From assembly GCA_045638685.1 (NCBI GenBank), contig JAZUBT010000037.1:46095-110094 (forward strand): a DNA stretch of 64,000 nucleotides, read 5' to 3'. The position numbers and the translations under genes are program-made. This stretch comes from SIG673 sp045638685 (GTDB lineage Bacteria; Bacillota; Clostridia; Oscillospirales; CAG-272). A model generated the notes under the pieces. That model was not told the origin of the DNA. It worked only from the letters and a program-made list of their open reading frames with translations, and searched no databases. Below, piece by piece: positions 44,829 through 52,467 of the stretch (within the stretch, counting starts at the first letter, position 1; each line of letters begins with the position of its first letter).

Positions 44829-45800
44829 ATGAAAAAAGACTTTTGTTTCTTTCTTAAGGACGCCCAAAATAAAGGTTGTTTAAATTACCTTGAAAACCTT
44901 AGTCTTTCGTCGGTATCCTCGATAGGCACCGGCGGAACAGCGCGCTTTTTCGTTACCCCCTATACCGCAGACGCGTTAATAAAAACGGTAGATGCGGCAA
45001 AAAAGCACGGGGTGCGCTTCACCGTTATCGGCAACGCCACGAATATCCTCTTTCCCGACGGCAAGTTCGACGGAGCGATAATTTCAACGAGGAAAATCTG
45101 CGGCGTTTCGGTAAGAGACGGACTTATATACGCCGATTGCGGCACACCCCTACCCTCTCTTTCAAAGGCTGCGCTTGAAAACGCATTTACCGGCTTTGAG
45201 GGGCTTGTATCAATTCCCGCTACGGTAGGCGGCGCCTTAGTCTCAAACGCGGGCGCATACGGGTGCGAAATCTCAGATAACCTCATCTCATTTTCGGTTT
45301 ATCTTCCCGAAAGCGGAAGGCTTGAAACACGACTACCGAAGGACTTTCCGTTTTCCTACCGCTTAAGCTGTGCGACCGACGGAGGGGCCATCATTCTTTC
45401 CGCCGTTTTTGAGGGAAGGACTGCTGCGCGGAGCGAAATATCGAAAAGAATGTCGGAAAACAAAGAAAAAAGAAAAAACACGCAGCCATCGGGAGTTAAA
45501 AGCGTGGGTAGCTTTTTTAGGAAGCCCGACTACGTTACTTTAAATAAAAACGTTCCGCCCCCCTACTACGGAAAGAGCGCGGGTGAGCTTATCGACATCT
45601 GCGGCCTTAAAGGAGCAGCGGTAGGCGGCGCGTGCGTTTCGGAAAAACACGCGGGCTTTCTCATAAATCAAGGTGGCGCTACGACAGACGACTTTTTAAA
45701 GCTCTCAGGCGAAATAAAAGCCACTGTTTTTGAAAAAACAGGCGTGCGTCTCGCCGAGGAATGCGTAATACTGCCGTCCATAAACAAAAAAACGGAATAG
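44829..45800 (+). CDS. murB: UDP-N-acetylenolpyruvoylglucosamine reductase MurB
   Basis: A 323-residue FAD enzyme reducing enolpyruvyl-UDP-GlcNAc to UDP-MurNAc. The FAD domain includes SSIGTGGTARFFVTP (about 30-44) and VIGNATNILFPDG. The substrate domain includes IPATVGGALVSNAGAYG, SYRLS and GSFFRKP (catalytic Ser), with the final catalytic Glu in LAEECVIL. The product is somewhat variant in appearance (for example FRKP for the usual FKNP) but complete. The 131-bp spacer upstream holds weak degenerate repeats of TAACTCATAAC and CTGCCACAGGCAG type around 44755-44815. Confidence 0.93.
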   Translation: MKKDFCFFLKDAQNKGCLNYLENLSLSSVSSIGTGGTARFFVTPYTADALIKTVDAAKKHGVRFTVIGNATNILFPDGKFDGAIISTRKICGVSVRDGLIYADCGTPLPSLSKAALENAFTGFEGLVSIPATVGGALVSNAGAYGCEISDNLISFSVYLPESGRLETRLPKDFPFSYRLSCATDGGAIILSAVFEGRTAARSEISKRMSENKEKRKNTQPSGVKSVGSFFRKPDYVTLNKNVPPPYYGKSAGELIDICGLKGAAVGGACVSEKHAGFLINQGGATTDDFLKLSGEIKATVFEKTGVRLAEECVILPSINKKTE

Positions 45801-45874
45801 ACTGTCTTTTTTTCTGAAAACACAGAAGATTAATATAAATTTTTACGTTGCTATAAAGCGGAAAGGAATTTTAA

Positions 45875-46744
45875 ATGCGTTACGTAATCGTTACAGGAAT
45901 GAGCGGAGCCGGAAAATCAAATGCGGCAAACACGCTTGAGGATATGGGCTTTTACTGCATTGACAATATGCCCGTTGCCCTTATTTCAAAATTTGCCGAG
46001 CTGTACTCCGAAACCAATTCAACCCGCGACGTCGCCTTTATTATCGACGTAAGAGGCGAAACGGATTTTACTCCTCTTGAAAACGAAATCAAGTCGTTAA
46101 AGGATCACGGTTACGACTGCACTGTTCTCTTTATGCACTGTACCGACTCTGTTCTTATAAACAGATACAAGGAAACGAGAAGAATACACCCCCTCTCCGC
46201 GTTTCAAAACATTCCCGTCTCAGAGGCGCTTATACTTGAAAGAAAGCTCCTTGCAAACATTTTCGACCTTGCCGACTTTAAAATCGATACCACCTATCTT
46301 ACCGCCGCGCAGTCAAGAGAGCAAATTCAGGCGCTCCTTTCAAAGTCATCCGATAAGAGAAAGAGACTGGCAATAAACGTAATGTCCTTCGGCTTTAAAA
46401 ACGGAAACGTTGCCGAGGCTGACCTCATTTTTGACGTAAGATGCTTTCCTAACCCTTTCTATATTCCCGAGCTTAAGGAACACACAGGTCTCGAAGCGCC
46501 CGTAAGAGAGTACGTTATGAGCTTTCAGCAGACGATGGTCTTTCTTGAAAAGCTTTACGATATGCTTGACTTTCTTATCCCTCACTATATTTCCGAGGGA
46601 AAGAAAAACCTTACCGTCGCCATAGGCTGCACGGGCGGAAAGCACCGCTCTGTTACGGTAGCCGAGGCTCTTGCCACTCATTTAAGGGAAAACGGCGAAA
46701 ACGTCGCGGTAATTCACAGAGACATAAATAACGGAAAACACTAA
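45875..46744 (+). CDS. rapZ: RapZ/YvcJ family nucleotide-binding protein
   Basis: A 289-residue P-loop protein. Walker A is TGMSGAGKS (7-15), followed by ALEDMGFYC-like TLEDMGFYCIDNMPVALI. The C-terminal half has the conserved SFGFKNG, DVRCFPNPFYIPEL and IGCTGGKHRSVTVAEAL. E. coli RapZ controls GlcN6P synthase through small RNAs; Bacillus YvcJ affects competence, and the exact role in Clostridia is unknown. In Bacillus it sits with yvcK and whiA; neither is here. The start is fixed by GAAAGGA. Confidence 0.95.
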   Translation: MRYVIVTGMSGAGKSNAANTLEDMGFYCIDNMPVALISKFAELYSETNSTRDVAFIIDVRGETDFTPLENEIKSLKDHGYDCTVLFMHCTDSVLINRYKETRRIHPLSAFQNIPVSEALILERKLLANIFDLADFKIDTTYLTAAQSREQIQALLSKSSDKRKRLAINVMSFGFKNGNVAEADLIFDVRCFPNPFYIPELKEHTGLEAPVREYVMSFQQTMVFLEKLYDMLDFLIPHYISEGKKNLTVAIGCTGGKHRSVTVAEALATHLRENGENVAVIHRDINNGKH

Positions 46745-46921
46745 CAACGTGTATGTTTATCCGTGCTGTAAAACCGCTACTTGCTTTTTAAAGCTGCGAA
46801 AAAACATCTTTTATAAAAAGATAAAAAGGCGATTATCTGTTTTACCCAAATGGCGACAAGACTCTTGTTCGCTTTCATGCTGTAAAACAGACATCGACGA
46901 CATAAAAAAGGAAACTTCCCC

Positions 46922-49243
46922 ATGAATTTTACGGAAAGGCTTTCCGCTCAAATTAAAAACAGCTTCTTTTATTGCAGACCGCTGGCATTACTGTCAGCGG
47001 CTTTTCTCGTTTCTCTGTTTCTTTTTAAGCTAAACCTTCTTTACTTTCTTATATTCGTACTTATCGTACTTCTGTACTGCGCATATCTTCTCGTTTCGGG
47101 ATACAGTCTTTTTAAGCTGAAAAACGTTCTTCCCTATCTCCTTTTATTTTCGGTATGTCTCTCCGCTACCGTTTCGATTCCGCAGATTATAGGCAAACAA
47201 AGAGCGGAAAAATATATCGGTAAAACGACAGAGGTAAAGGCGGTTATCGAAAGCACGTATTATTCCGAAAGCTTCGGGTCTATGCACAAAGTGAAGCTAA
47301 AGGAAATAGGAGGCGAAAGGGTAAGCGGAAAAGCTATCCTTGACCTTTCCGTGGTTCTGGAATTTAACGAATACGACACAGTTATACTCGACGCCGCGAT
47401 TAGCGATGCGCAGGCTACGGCGCTCGGCGCCGACACTCTTAGCCTTTTGTCGGACAACGTCTATCTCACCCTCACCTCAGATACGGTAAAACACGTAACA
47501 GACGAAAACAAAAATGGCTTTTTATACCGAATGCACACCGTTAAGGAGGCAATGTCGGACTTTCTTCGCGACTGTCTTTCTCCCGAAGCGGCAAATTACG
47601 CGATAGCTCTTTTCGTTGGAGACACCGCAGCGTTGCCCGGCAGCTTTAAACGCGATATGTCTGCGCTCGGTATCTCGCATATTCTCGCGGTAAGCGGTAT
47701 GCATACCTCAATGCTTGCCGCTATGGTAAGCTTTCTTCTTAACAGAACGCGCTCGGGAAGAAAAACAAAAGCTGTGATAGTTTCGGCAGCAGGTCTTGTC
47801 TTTATGTGTATCGCTGGGCTTTCGCCCTGTGTTGTCAGAACGGTTATTATGCTTATACTTTCGGTCATTCCCTGCTTTTTCGGGCGCAAGGGAGACAGTA
47901 TAACCGCGCTTATGCTTTCAGCAGTTATTATCTGCGTTATCTCACCTAGCAGTGTTCTTTCTTGCAGCTTTCTCCTCTCCTTCTTTGCTACCCTCGGTCT
48001 CGTTCTATCCGCTCAGTATATATCAAAAAGAGCAAGAGGGGCGCTCTATAAATCGCGAAGCGGTAATATGAAAGGAATATACCGTGTGTTTAAAGCGCTC
48101 GTTCTCGCGACGGTTGTCAGCACCTCCGCATCGGCCTTCACAGTTCCGGTTATCGCTATGTATTTCGGTCAGGTATCCTTTATTTCGGTAGCCGCCAACT
48201 TTGTCGCCGTCCCCTGCTCCGATTACTCGATGATTCTTCTCGTCGCAGTTTTTATTACCGGCAAAATTCCGATACTCGGGAAGCTTTCCGTTTTTCTTTT
48301 TGAGGTGCTTTACGCTTTTCTCCTTTCCTTTTCAAGGTTTATGACCAAAAGCTTTGAAACGACGGTCTCGCTTCGATATCCGTTCTTTACCGTTTTGCTT
48401 ATTCTTTTCGTCTGCATAATTCTCTTTTTAAGACTTCGGGGTATAAGAAACCCCGCCTCCCCACTTGCGGCGTTTCTCGTCTGTACCGTTATCTTCACCT
48501 CCTGCGTACAGATACATTCCGTCTCGGTAGCTTACAGAGGCGAGGTTATTTATACCGCAGGCGAAAATTCTGAGGGACTTCTGGTTACAAGCGGAGAGAA
48601 AAGCCTTTACATAGATATAGGAAACGGAGCAAAAACATTACCCGTACCCTCCGTTGCCCTCGCCGAAACGCGATACTATCAAACAAAACTCAGCGGATAT
48701 ATGTTCACTCATTACCACAGCAGGCACATAGGAACAATTAAGTATCTTCTTTCCGTCGGATATATCGAAAGACTGTATCTGCCCAATCCCGAAACCGACA
48801 GCGAGCGTTCCTTTTACGATTCAATAGTAAAGATAGCAACGGGAGAGGCCGAGATAATAAGCTTTATAAGAGGCGAGACGGTTAAGTTTGAAAACGCCGT
48901 TATAGATACCTTGCCTTACACCCTGCTTGAACGCTCCACCCATCCCCCGATTGCCGTAAAGGTAACCTTCGGAGACAAAGCTCTAATCTTTGTCGGATCC
49001 TCTGTTATGGAATCGCAGTCGGCGTTTTTCGTCTCGAAAATGCTTAGCGGATGTAAAACCTTAATTCTCGGTGGGCACGGCCCTAAAAACAAGGAAAGCT
49101 TTAAATTTTTTGCACCAACCGATATAAACGTATATCTGTCCCCGTATGAGGACTATGACGAAGAGAACATCTTTGCGGGCGGTAGCTTTAACTATATGCG
49201 TGCCGATAATAGCGGATTTCTGAGCGCGGTTTTCACGTTTTAG
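46922..49243 (+). CDS. comEC: ComEC/Rec2-type competence protein
   Basis: A 773-residue membrane protein. N-terminal hydrophobic segments lie at about 20-85. The ComEC core (about 225-510) starts ALFVGDTAALPGSFKRDMSA and contains ILAVSGMHTSMLA, the conserved ComEC motif. A metallo-beta-lactamase-like domain fills about 540-770, with FTHYHSRHIGT as metal site and LILGGHGPKN. ComEC forms the channel for DNA uptake. No other com genes are in the window, so natural competence is not proven. GGAAAC precedes the ATG; the gene ends before a bidirectional terminator. Confidence 0.9.
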   Translation: MNFTERLSAQIKNSFFYCRPLALLSAAFLVSLFLFKLNLLYFLIFVLIVLLYCAYLLVSGYSLFKLKNVLPYLLLFSVCLSATVSIPQIIGKQRAEKYIGKTTEVKAVIESTYYSESFGSMHKVKLKEIGGERVSGKAILDLSVVLEFNEYDTVILDAAISDAQATALGADTLSLLSDNVYLTLTSDTVKHVTDENKNGFLYRMHTVKEAMSDFLRDCLSPEAANYAIALFVGDTAALPGSFKRDMSALGISHILAVSGMHTSMLAAMVSFLLNRTRSGRKTKAVIVSAAGLVFMCIAGLSPCVVRTVIMLILSVIPCFFGRKGDSITALMLSAVIICVISPSSVLSCSFLLSFFATLGLVLSAQYISKRARGALYKSRSGNMKGIYRVFKALVLATVVSTSASAFTVPVIAMYFGQVSFISVAANFVAVPCSDYSMILLVAVFITGKIPILGKLSVFLFEVLYAFLLSFSRFMTKSFETTVSLRYPFFTVLLILFVCIILFLRLRGIRNPASPLAAFLVCTVIFTSCVQIHSVSVAYRGEVIYTAGENSEGLLVTSGEKSLYIDIGNGAKTLPVPSVALAETRYYQTKLSGYMFTHYHSRHIGTIKYLLSVGYIERLYLPNPETDSERSFYDSIVKIATGEAEIISFIRGETVKFENAVIDTLPYTLLERSTHPPIAVKVTFGDKALIFVGSSVMESQSAFFVSKMLSGCKTLILGGHGPKNKESFKFFAPTDINVYLSPYEDYDEENIFAGGSFNYMRADNSGFLSAVFTF

Positions 49244-49286
49244 CCGAAAAACGTATTCGCGAGATTAAAATGTTTTTTACGTATAA

Positions 49287-49324
49287 CAACAAAGCGGCTG
49301 AGGAGTAGCTCCCGCCGCTTTGTT
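49287..49324. terminator. Bidirectional terminator between comEC and ddl
   Basis: AACAAAGCGGC and GCCGCTTTGTT pair with a 15-nt loop; it lies between convergent genes. Confidence 0.85.
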
Positions 49325-49350
49325 ACATATAATTTTTCCGTACACCCACC

Positions 49351-50580
49351 CTATCTTGCCATTCTACGGCAAAGCTCGGTAAAATCAATACCTCTGTACT
49401 CCGCGGCAAGAGGAAGAAGGCTGGTACATGTCATTCCGGGAATGCTGTTTGCCTCTAAAACGTATATTAGGTTCGTTTTATTTTCTATCATCATATCAAT
49501 TCTGCTAAAGCCCGATAGCCCAAGCGCCTTGTGTGTTCTCTCTGCAAGACGCATGGCGCGTTCCGTTAACTCCTGCGGTATTTCGGCAGGGGTTATTTCT
49601 ACCGTTTTTCCCGCCGTGTACTTGCTTTCGTAGTCATAAAAGCCGTCTTTCGGTATTATTTCGGTTACTGCCAACGCCCTTTCGTCAAGAATACCGACGG
49701 TAATCTCCCGTCCCCTTATCTCGGCTTCCATAAGCACAGTTTCGGAGCTTTCAAGCGCGGCAGCTACCGCCAAATTCAGCTCACCGGGTGATTTAACAAC
49801 GGTAACTCCAACACTTGAACCCTCGCGGGTGGGCTTTACAACGCAGGGAAACCGAGGGGGCATAGGCGGTTTTTTCTGATTTTTTGAATACACGGTATAA
49901 AGCGGCGTAGGAATACCCACGCTTTCAAAAATTCTTTTTGATCTCAGCTTATCCATAGCGTCGGCAGCTCCCTCGGGTGAACTGCCGAAGTATTTTATTC
50001 CAAGGCACTCAAAAAGCGCCGCGAGTCTGCCGTTTTCACCTATTCCTCCGTGTAAGCAGATAAAGACCGCATCTGCCTCCCTACAAAGCGAAATAACACT
50101 ATCCGTTATAAACGCGCGTCTTTGCTTTTCGGAGCCACCTGTTTCCTCAAAACCGTAAAAATAAGAGCTTTTATTTTCGCTCTCAAAAGCTTTCGAAAAA
50201 GGAGCTTCCGTGTCATCTGTCTCCTTAGTGTTCAAAAAAACCGTTTCCGTGTCGTCTGTCTCCTTAGTGTTCGAAAAAAACGTTTCCTTATTTTCAGCCT
50301 CTCCAAAGTCCGAAAACCGAGAGCGCGTGCTTTTATTTTCGCCCTTCCCCAAAAAAACATAGCCACTTTCTTTACTTTCGGCAAAAAGAGAGCTTGAATT
50401 CTTAAGCGCATCAAAATCGGTAAAAAAATGCGCCCCTTCCGTATTAACCTCGCGCGCGGGATCGATGAGCGCCGTCTTAAACCCAAGGCGACAAAACGCC
50501 TCTGCTACCCTTCTCCCGGAGGCTATGGAAACCTCTCTTTCCGAGCCGTCCCCTCCGGCAAGTACAAGTAATTTTTTCAT
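49351..50580 (-). CDS. ddl: D-alanine--D-alanine ligase with a repeat-bearing insertion
   Basis: A 409-residue ATP-grasp ligase making the D-Ala-D-Ala dipeptide for the cell wall; typical length is 300-360. The N-terminal part MKKLLVLAGGDGSEREVSIASG and the later FICLHGGIGENG (about 173-184) are the family substrate domain. Between them, residues about 60-157 are a polar insertion including two 13-residue repeats (NTKETDDTE). After it the enzyme is intact: FPCVVKPTREGSSVGV, YDYESKY and EANSIPGMT. The insertion falls in a surface part before the HGGIGE loop, so activity is plausible. It lies after the spoVM terminator on the same strand. Confidence 0.93.
   Translation of the reverse strand: MKKLLVLAGGDGSEREVSIASGRRVAEAFCRLGFKTALIDPAREVNTEGAHFFTDFDALKNSSSLFAESKESGYVFLGKGENKSTRSRFSDFGEAENKETFFSNTKETDDTETVFLNTKETDDTEAPFSKAFESENKSSYFYGFEETGGSEKQRRAFITDSVISLCREADAVFICLHGGIGENGRLAALFECLGIKYFGSSPEGAADAMDKLRSKRIFESVGIPTPLYTVYSKNQKKPPMPPRFPCVVKPTREGSSVGVTVVKSPGELNLAVAAALESSETVLMEAEIRGREITVGILDERALAVTEIIPKDGFYDYESKYTAGKTVEITPAEIPQELTERAMRLAERTHKALGLSGFSRIDMMIENKTNLIYVLEANSIPGMTCTSLLPLAAEYRGIDFTELCRRMAR
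50207..50284 (-). repeat. 39-bp in-frame tandem repeat inside ddl, two units
   Basis: Units 50207-50245 and 50246-50284 differ at only three positions (for example GTCATC/GTCGTC). They encode the repeated 13-residue segment with KETDDTE. More diverged related words flank them, suggesting older copies. Confidence 0.9.
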
Positions 50581-50633
50581 TGTGTTTTTCCTTTCGGTCG
50601 TTTTAATGTATTATAGGTGCGCTTTAAAGCGCA

Positions 50634-50669
50634 AAAACGGTCTGTCTAACGTTTAGACAGACCGTTTTA
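50634..50669 (-). terminator. Terminator after spoVM
   Basis: AAAACGGTCTGTCTAA and TTAGACAGACCGTTTT form a near-perfect 15-bp stem. A T-run follows on the minus strand. Confidence 0.88.
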
Positions 50670-50689
50670 TATTTTTTCTTCGCTATATT

Positions 50690-50770
50690 TTATCTTTGCT
50701 TTTTTATATGAAAAACTGCTCTCAAAATCGGAACGAGCGGTTTCGGGGCTTTTACAACGACGATTTTCAT
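50690..50770 (-). CDS. spoVM: Stage V sporulation protein SpoVM (26 residues)
   Basis: A 26-codon frame from ATG 50770 to TAA 50690, too short for ordinary gene finding. It begins MKIVVVKAPKPLVPI and ends in IKKQR, the shape of the SpoVM amphipathic helix: basic tail, Val/Ile-rich face, and the Pro at position 9 known to matter in Bacillus subtilis. SpoVM marks convex membrane of the forespore and anchors the SpoIVA coat layer. AAAGGACGG lies 8-10 bases upstream and a strong terminator directly follows. rsgA is 380 bp upstream on the same strand; in Bacillus spoVM also lies near rsgA (cpgA). Its presence implies that the organism forms, or recently formed, endospores. Confidence 0.9.
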   Translation of the reverse strand: MKIVVVKAPKPLVPILRAVFHIKKQR

Positions 50771-50815
50771 TTTAACACCGTCCTTTCATAAAGCGGTTTC
50801 ATTTTAAAAACTTCG

Positions 50816-50983
50816 TTATTTGGAAAAGAGACAAAGCGCGCCAAACGCGACGGATACCGCCGCGGTAGCGCCTACGAGAACGCATGGCGGAAGAAATAGC
50901 GTAAGAAGTATTCCCGCGCTGAAGGCGGGAAGCATTATCGTCGCAATATCACAAATAGAGTTATGGCATTTTATCGTACTCAT
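50816..50983 (-). CDS. Small membrane protein between rsgA and spoVM (55 residues)
   Basis: ATG 50983 follows AAGGAAGGGA; TAA ends at 50816. The product starts MSTIKCHNSICDIATIMLPA and has two hydrophobic stretches, about 13-32 and 33-52, separated by PPC. Three cysteines occur at 6, 11 and 34, a fourth at 51. It ends in LFSK. I do not recognise the family. It lies 46 nt before spoVM on the same strand and may be cotranscribed with it, which suggests a sporulation or membrane role; this is inference. Confidence 0.55.
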   Translation of the reverse strand: MSTIKCHNSICDIATIMLPAFSAGILLTLFLPPCVLVGATAAVSVAFGALCLFSK

Positions 50984-51153
50984 TCCCTTCCTTTTGCCGA
51001 TTAAGTACGCGAAAACGGTTTTTCTGCCTAACCACTGCTTTTGGCATATAAGCTCCCTTAGACCAAGGCAACTCCGTTTCGACTTTCGCCCTTTTATAGG
51101 CTCTAACCATATTCTATGCCGAAAAACGCCTTTTGTTGAATTTTAAAAGTAAA

Positions 51154-52101
51154 TTACTTATTTTTTTTACTGCTGAACGGATGTGCTATCTTTATTTCCT
51201 CGTATATTTTCACAAAGCTTTCGTGCCGTTGCCGCGCGATTTTTCCATCCCTTACCGCCTTTAATACCTCGCACCCCTCTTCTCTTAAATGAGTGCATTT
51301 ACGGTATCTGCAATCTGATGAAAACTCTGAAAATTCGGGGAAAAGCCTCTCTATATCCTCTTTTAATATGCTGTCTATTGAGGCTAAATCAAAAATCCCA
51401 AAGCCGGGGGTGTCGGCTAAAAACGCGCTGCCGCTGCTCGGGTTTTCGTCAAGCGGGTATAGGGTAACCGCTCTCGTGGTATGCTTTCCGCGGTATATTT
51501 TTCGGCTTACCTCTCCCGTTTTAAGCATAAGAGAGGGGAAAAGGGCGTTAAGAAGCGAGGATTTTCCAACTCCGCTCTCTCCCGCAAAAAACGATGTGCG
51601 CCCTATGCTTTCGTTCTTTATAAAGTCTAAAAGCTCATCTACACCCTCTGCGCTTTCCGACGAGGTAACGAATACCTTATACCCGCTCTTTTCGTAAACC
51701 TCGCGCAGCTCCTGCGCTTTTTCAGGTGAAACGTCGCTTTTGGTAACTATGATTACCGTCTCAGCGCCGTAGTACTCGGCGGCAACGGCAAGCTTGTCAA
51801 TGGTGATGTAAGAGGGGGCGGGGGTAGCGGTAGAGACGGTGATAAACAGGGTATCTATGTTAGCTGCCGGGGGCTTTTCGAAGAAATTTTTGCGCGGCAA
51901 AATGCCGTCGATAACCGAAGCTCCGTTTTTCTCCTCGGTAACAGTTACGTTATCTCCGGGATACGGCGAAATTCTATCAAACCTGAAATTACCTCTTGCG
52001 CGGCATTCAAGCATTTTTCCGTCCTCGGTTATAACTCTGTAAAGTCCGCCTATTCCCGATAATATTTTTCCCTTTTGTCTTATCTTTTCGTTTTCCGACA
52101 T
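51154..52101 (-). CDS. rsgA: Ribosome small subunit-dependent GTPase RsgA
   Basis: The start at 52101 is preferred, since GGGGAG lies four bases upstream; the longer frame to 52131 covers that site. The 315-residue circularly permuted GTPase matures the 30S subunit. The N-terminal OB-fold (about 10-70) precedes the G domain, in order G4 VTKSD, G5 VTSS-like, G1 FAGESGVGKSSLLN and G3 DTPGFG. The C-terminal zinc site is CRYRKCTHLREEGCEV (C-x4-C-x-H-x5-C). It heads the minus-strand group with the 55-residue protein and spoVM. Confidence 0.96.
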   Translation of the reverse strand: MSENEKIRQKGKILSGIGGLYRVITEDGKMLECRARGNFRFDRISPYPGDNVTVTEEKNGASVIDGILPRKNFFEKPPAANIDTLFITVSTATPAPSYITIDKLAVAAEYYGAETVIIVTKSDVSPEKAQELREVYEKSGYKVFVTSSESAEGVDELLDFIKNESIGRTSFFAGESGVGKSSLLNALFPSLMLKTGEVSRKIYRGKHTTRAVTLYPLDENPSSGSAFLADTPGFGIFDLASIDSILKEDIERLFPEFSEFSSDCRYRKCTHLREEGCEVLKAVRDGKIARQRHESFVKIYEEIKIAHPFSSKKNK

Positions 52102-52245
52102 TTTTCTCCCCGCTTTGCTGCCGTTACGCAACTGTAATTTTAAACGTTTTTCTTACCCTTAAAAGTGTTGATGAAAAGCCGATGAAGGATTTTCGCCGCA
52201 AGGCAAAGCCTTCTGTTTTTTCTTTCAAATCCGCTTTCTCTTTTC

Positions 52246-52274
52246 ATTATATACAATTTTGGGGTGAAAATCAA
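52246..52274 (-). promoter_or_regulatory. Promoter of rsgA
   Basis: On the minus strand TTGATT, 17-bp spacer, TATAAT; leader about 140 nt, with a small AAGGC/GCCTT hairpin. Confidence 0.65.
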
Positions 52275-52350
52275 GAGTTTTTCTCGCTTTTTAAAAAATT
52301 ATGGGGTAAGTAAATCAAAATCCTTTCCAAAATATGTTTACAATTTAACG

Positions 52351-52379
52351 TTAAAATTTTTATTAAATTATGATATAAT
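52351..52379 (+). promoter_or_regulatory. Promoter of the gdpP-rplI-dnaB group
   Basis: TTAAAA (52351-52356), 17-bp spacer, TATAAT (52374-52379); a weak -35 box but a perfect -10, 90 bp before gdpP. Confidence 0.6.
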
Positions 52380-52467
52380 AACATTACTTATAATTATTTA
52401 TTATAAGATTACTTTATTTTTAAGCTTACGTATCATACAATTAGACTTTTACGAAAGGAAAATCAAT

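Noticed and set aside
50820..51146. A 108-codon plus-strand frame antisense to the 55-residue gene
   Set aside because: No ribosome-binding site, and the antisense frame has good start signals and membrane-protein composition.
52264..52467. A 68-residue N-terminal extension of GdpP
   Set aside because: The extended start lies upstream of the predicted promoter and lacks a ribosome-binding site, while ATG 52468 has a good one.
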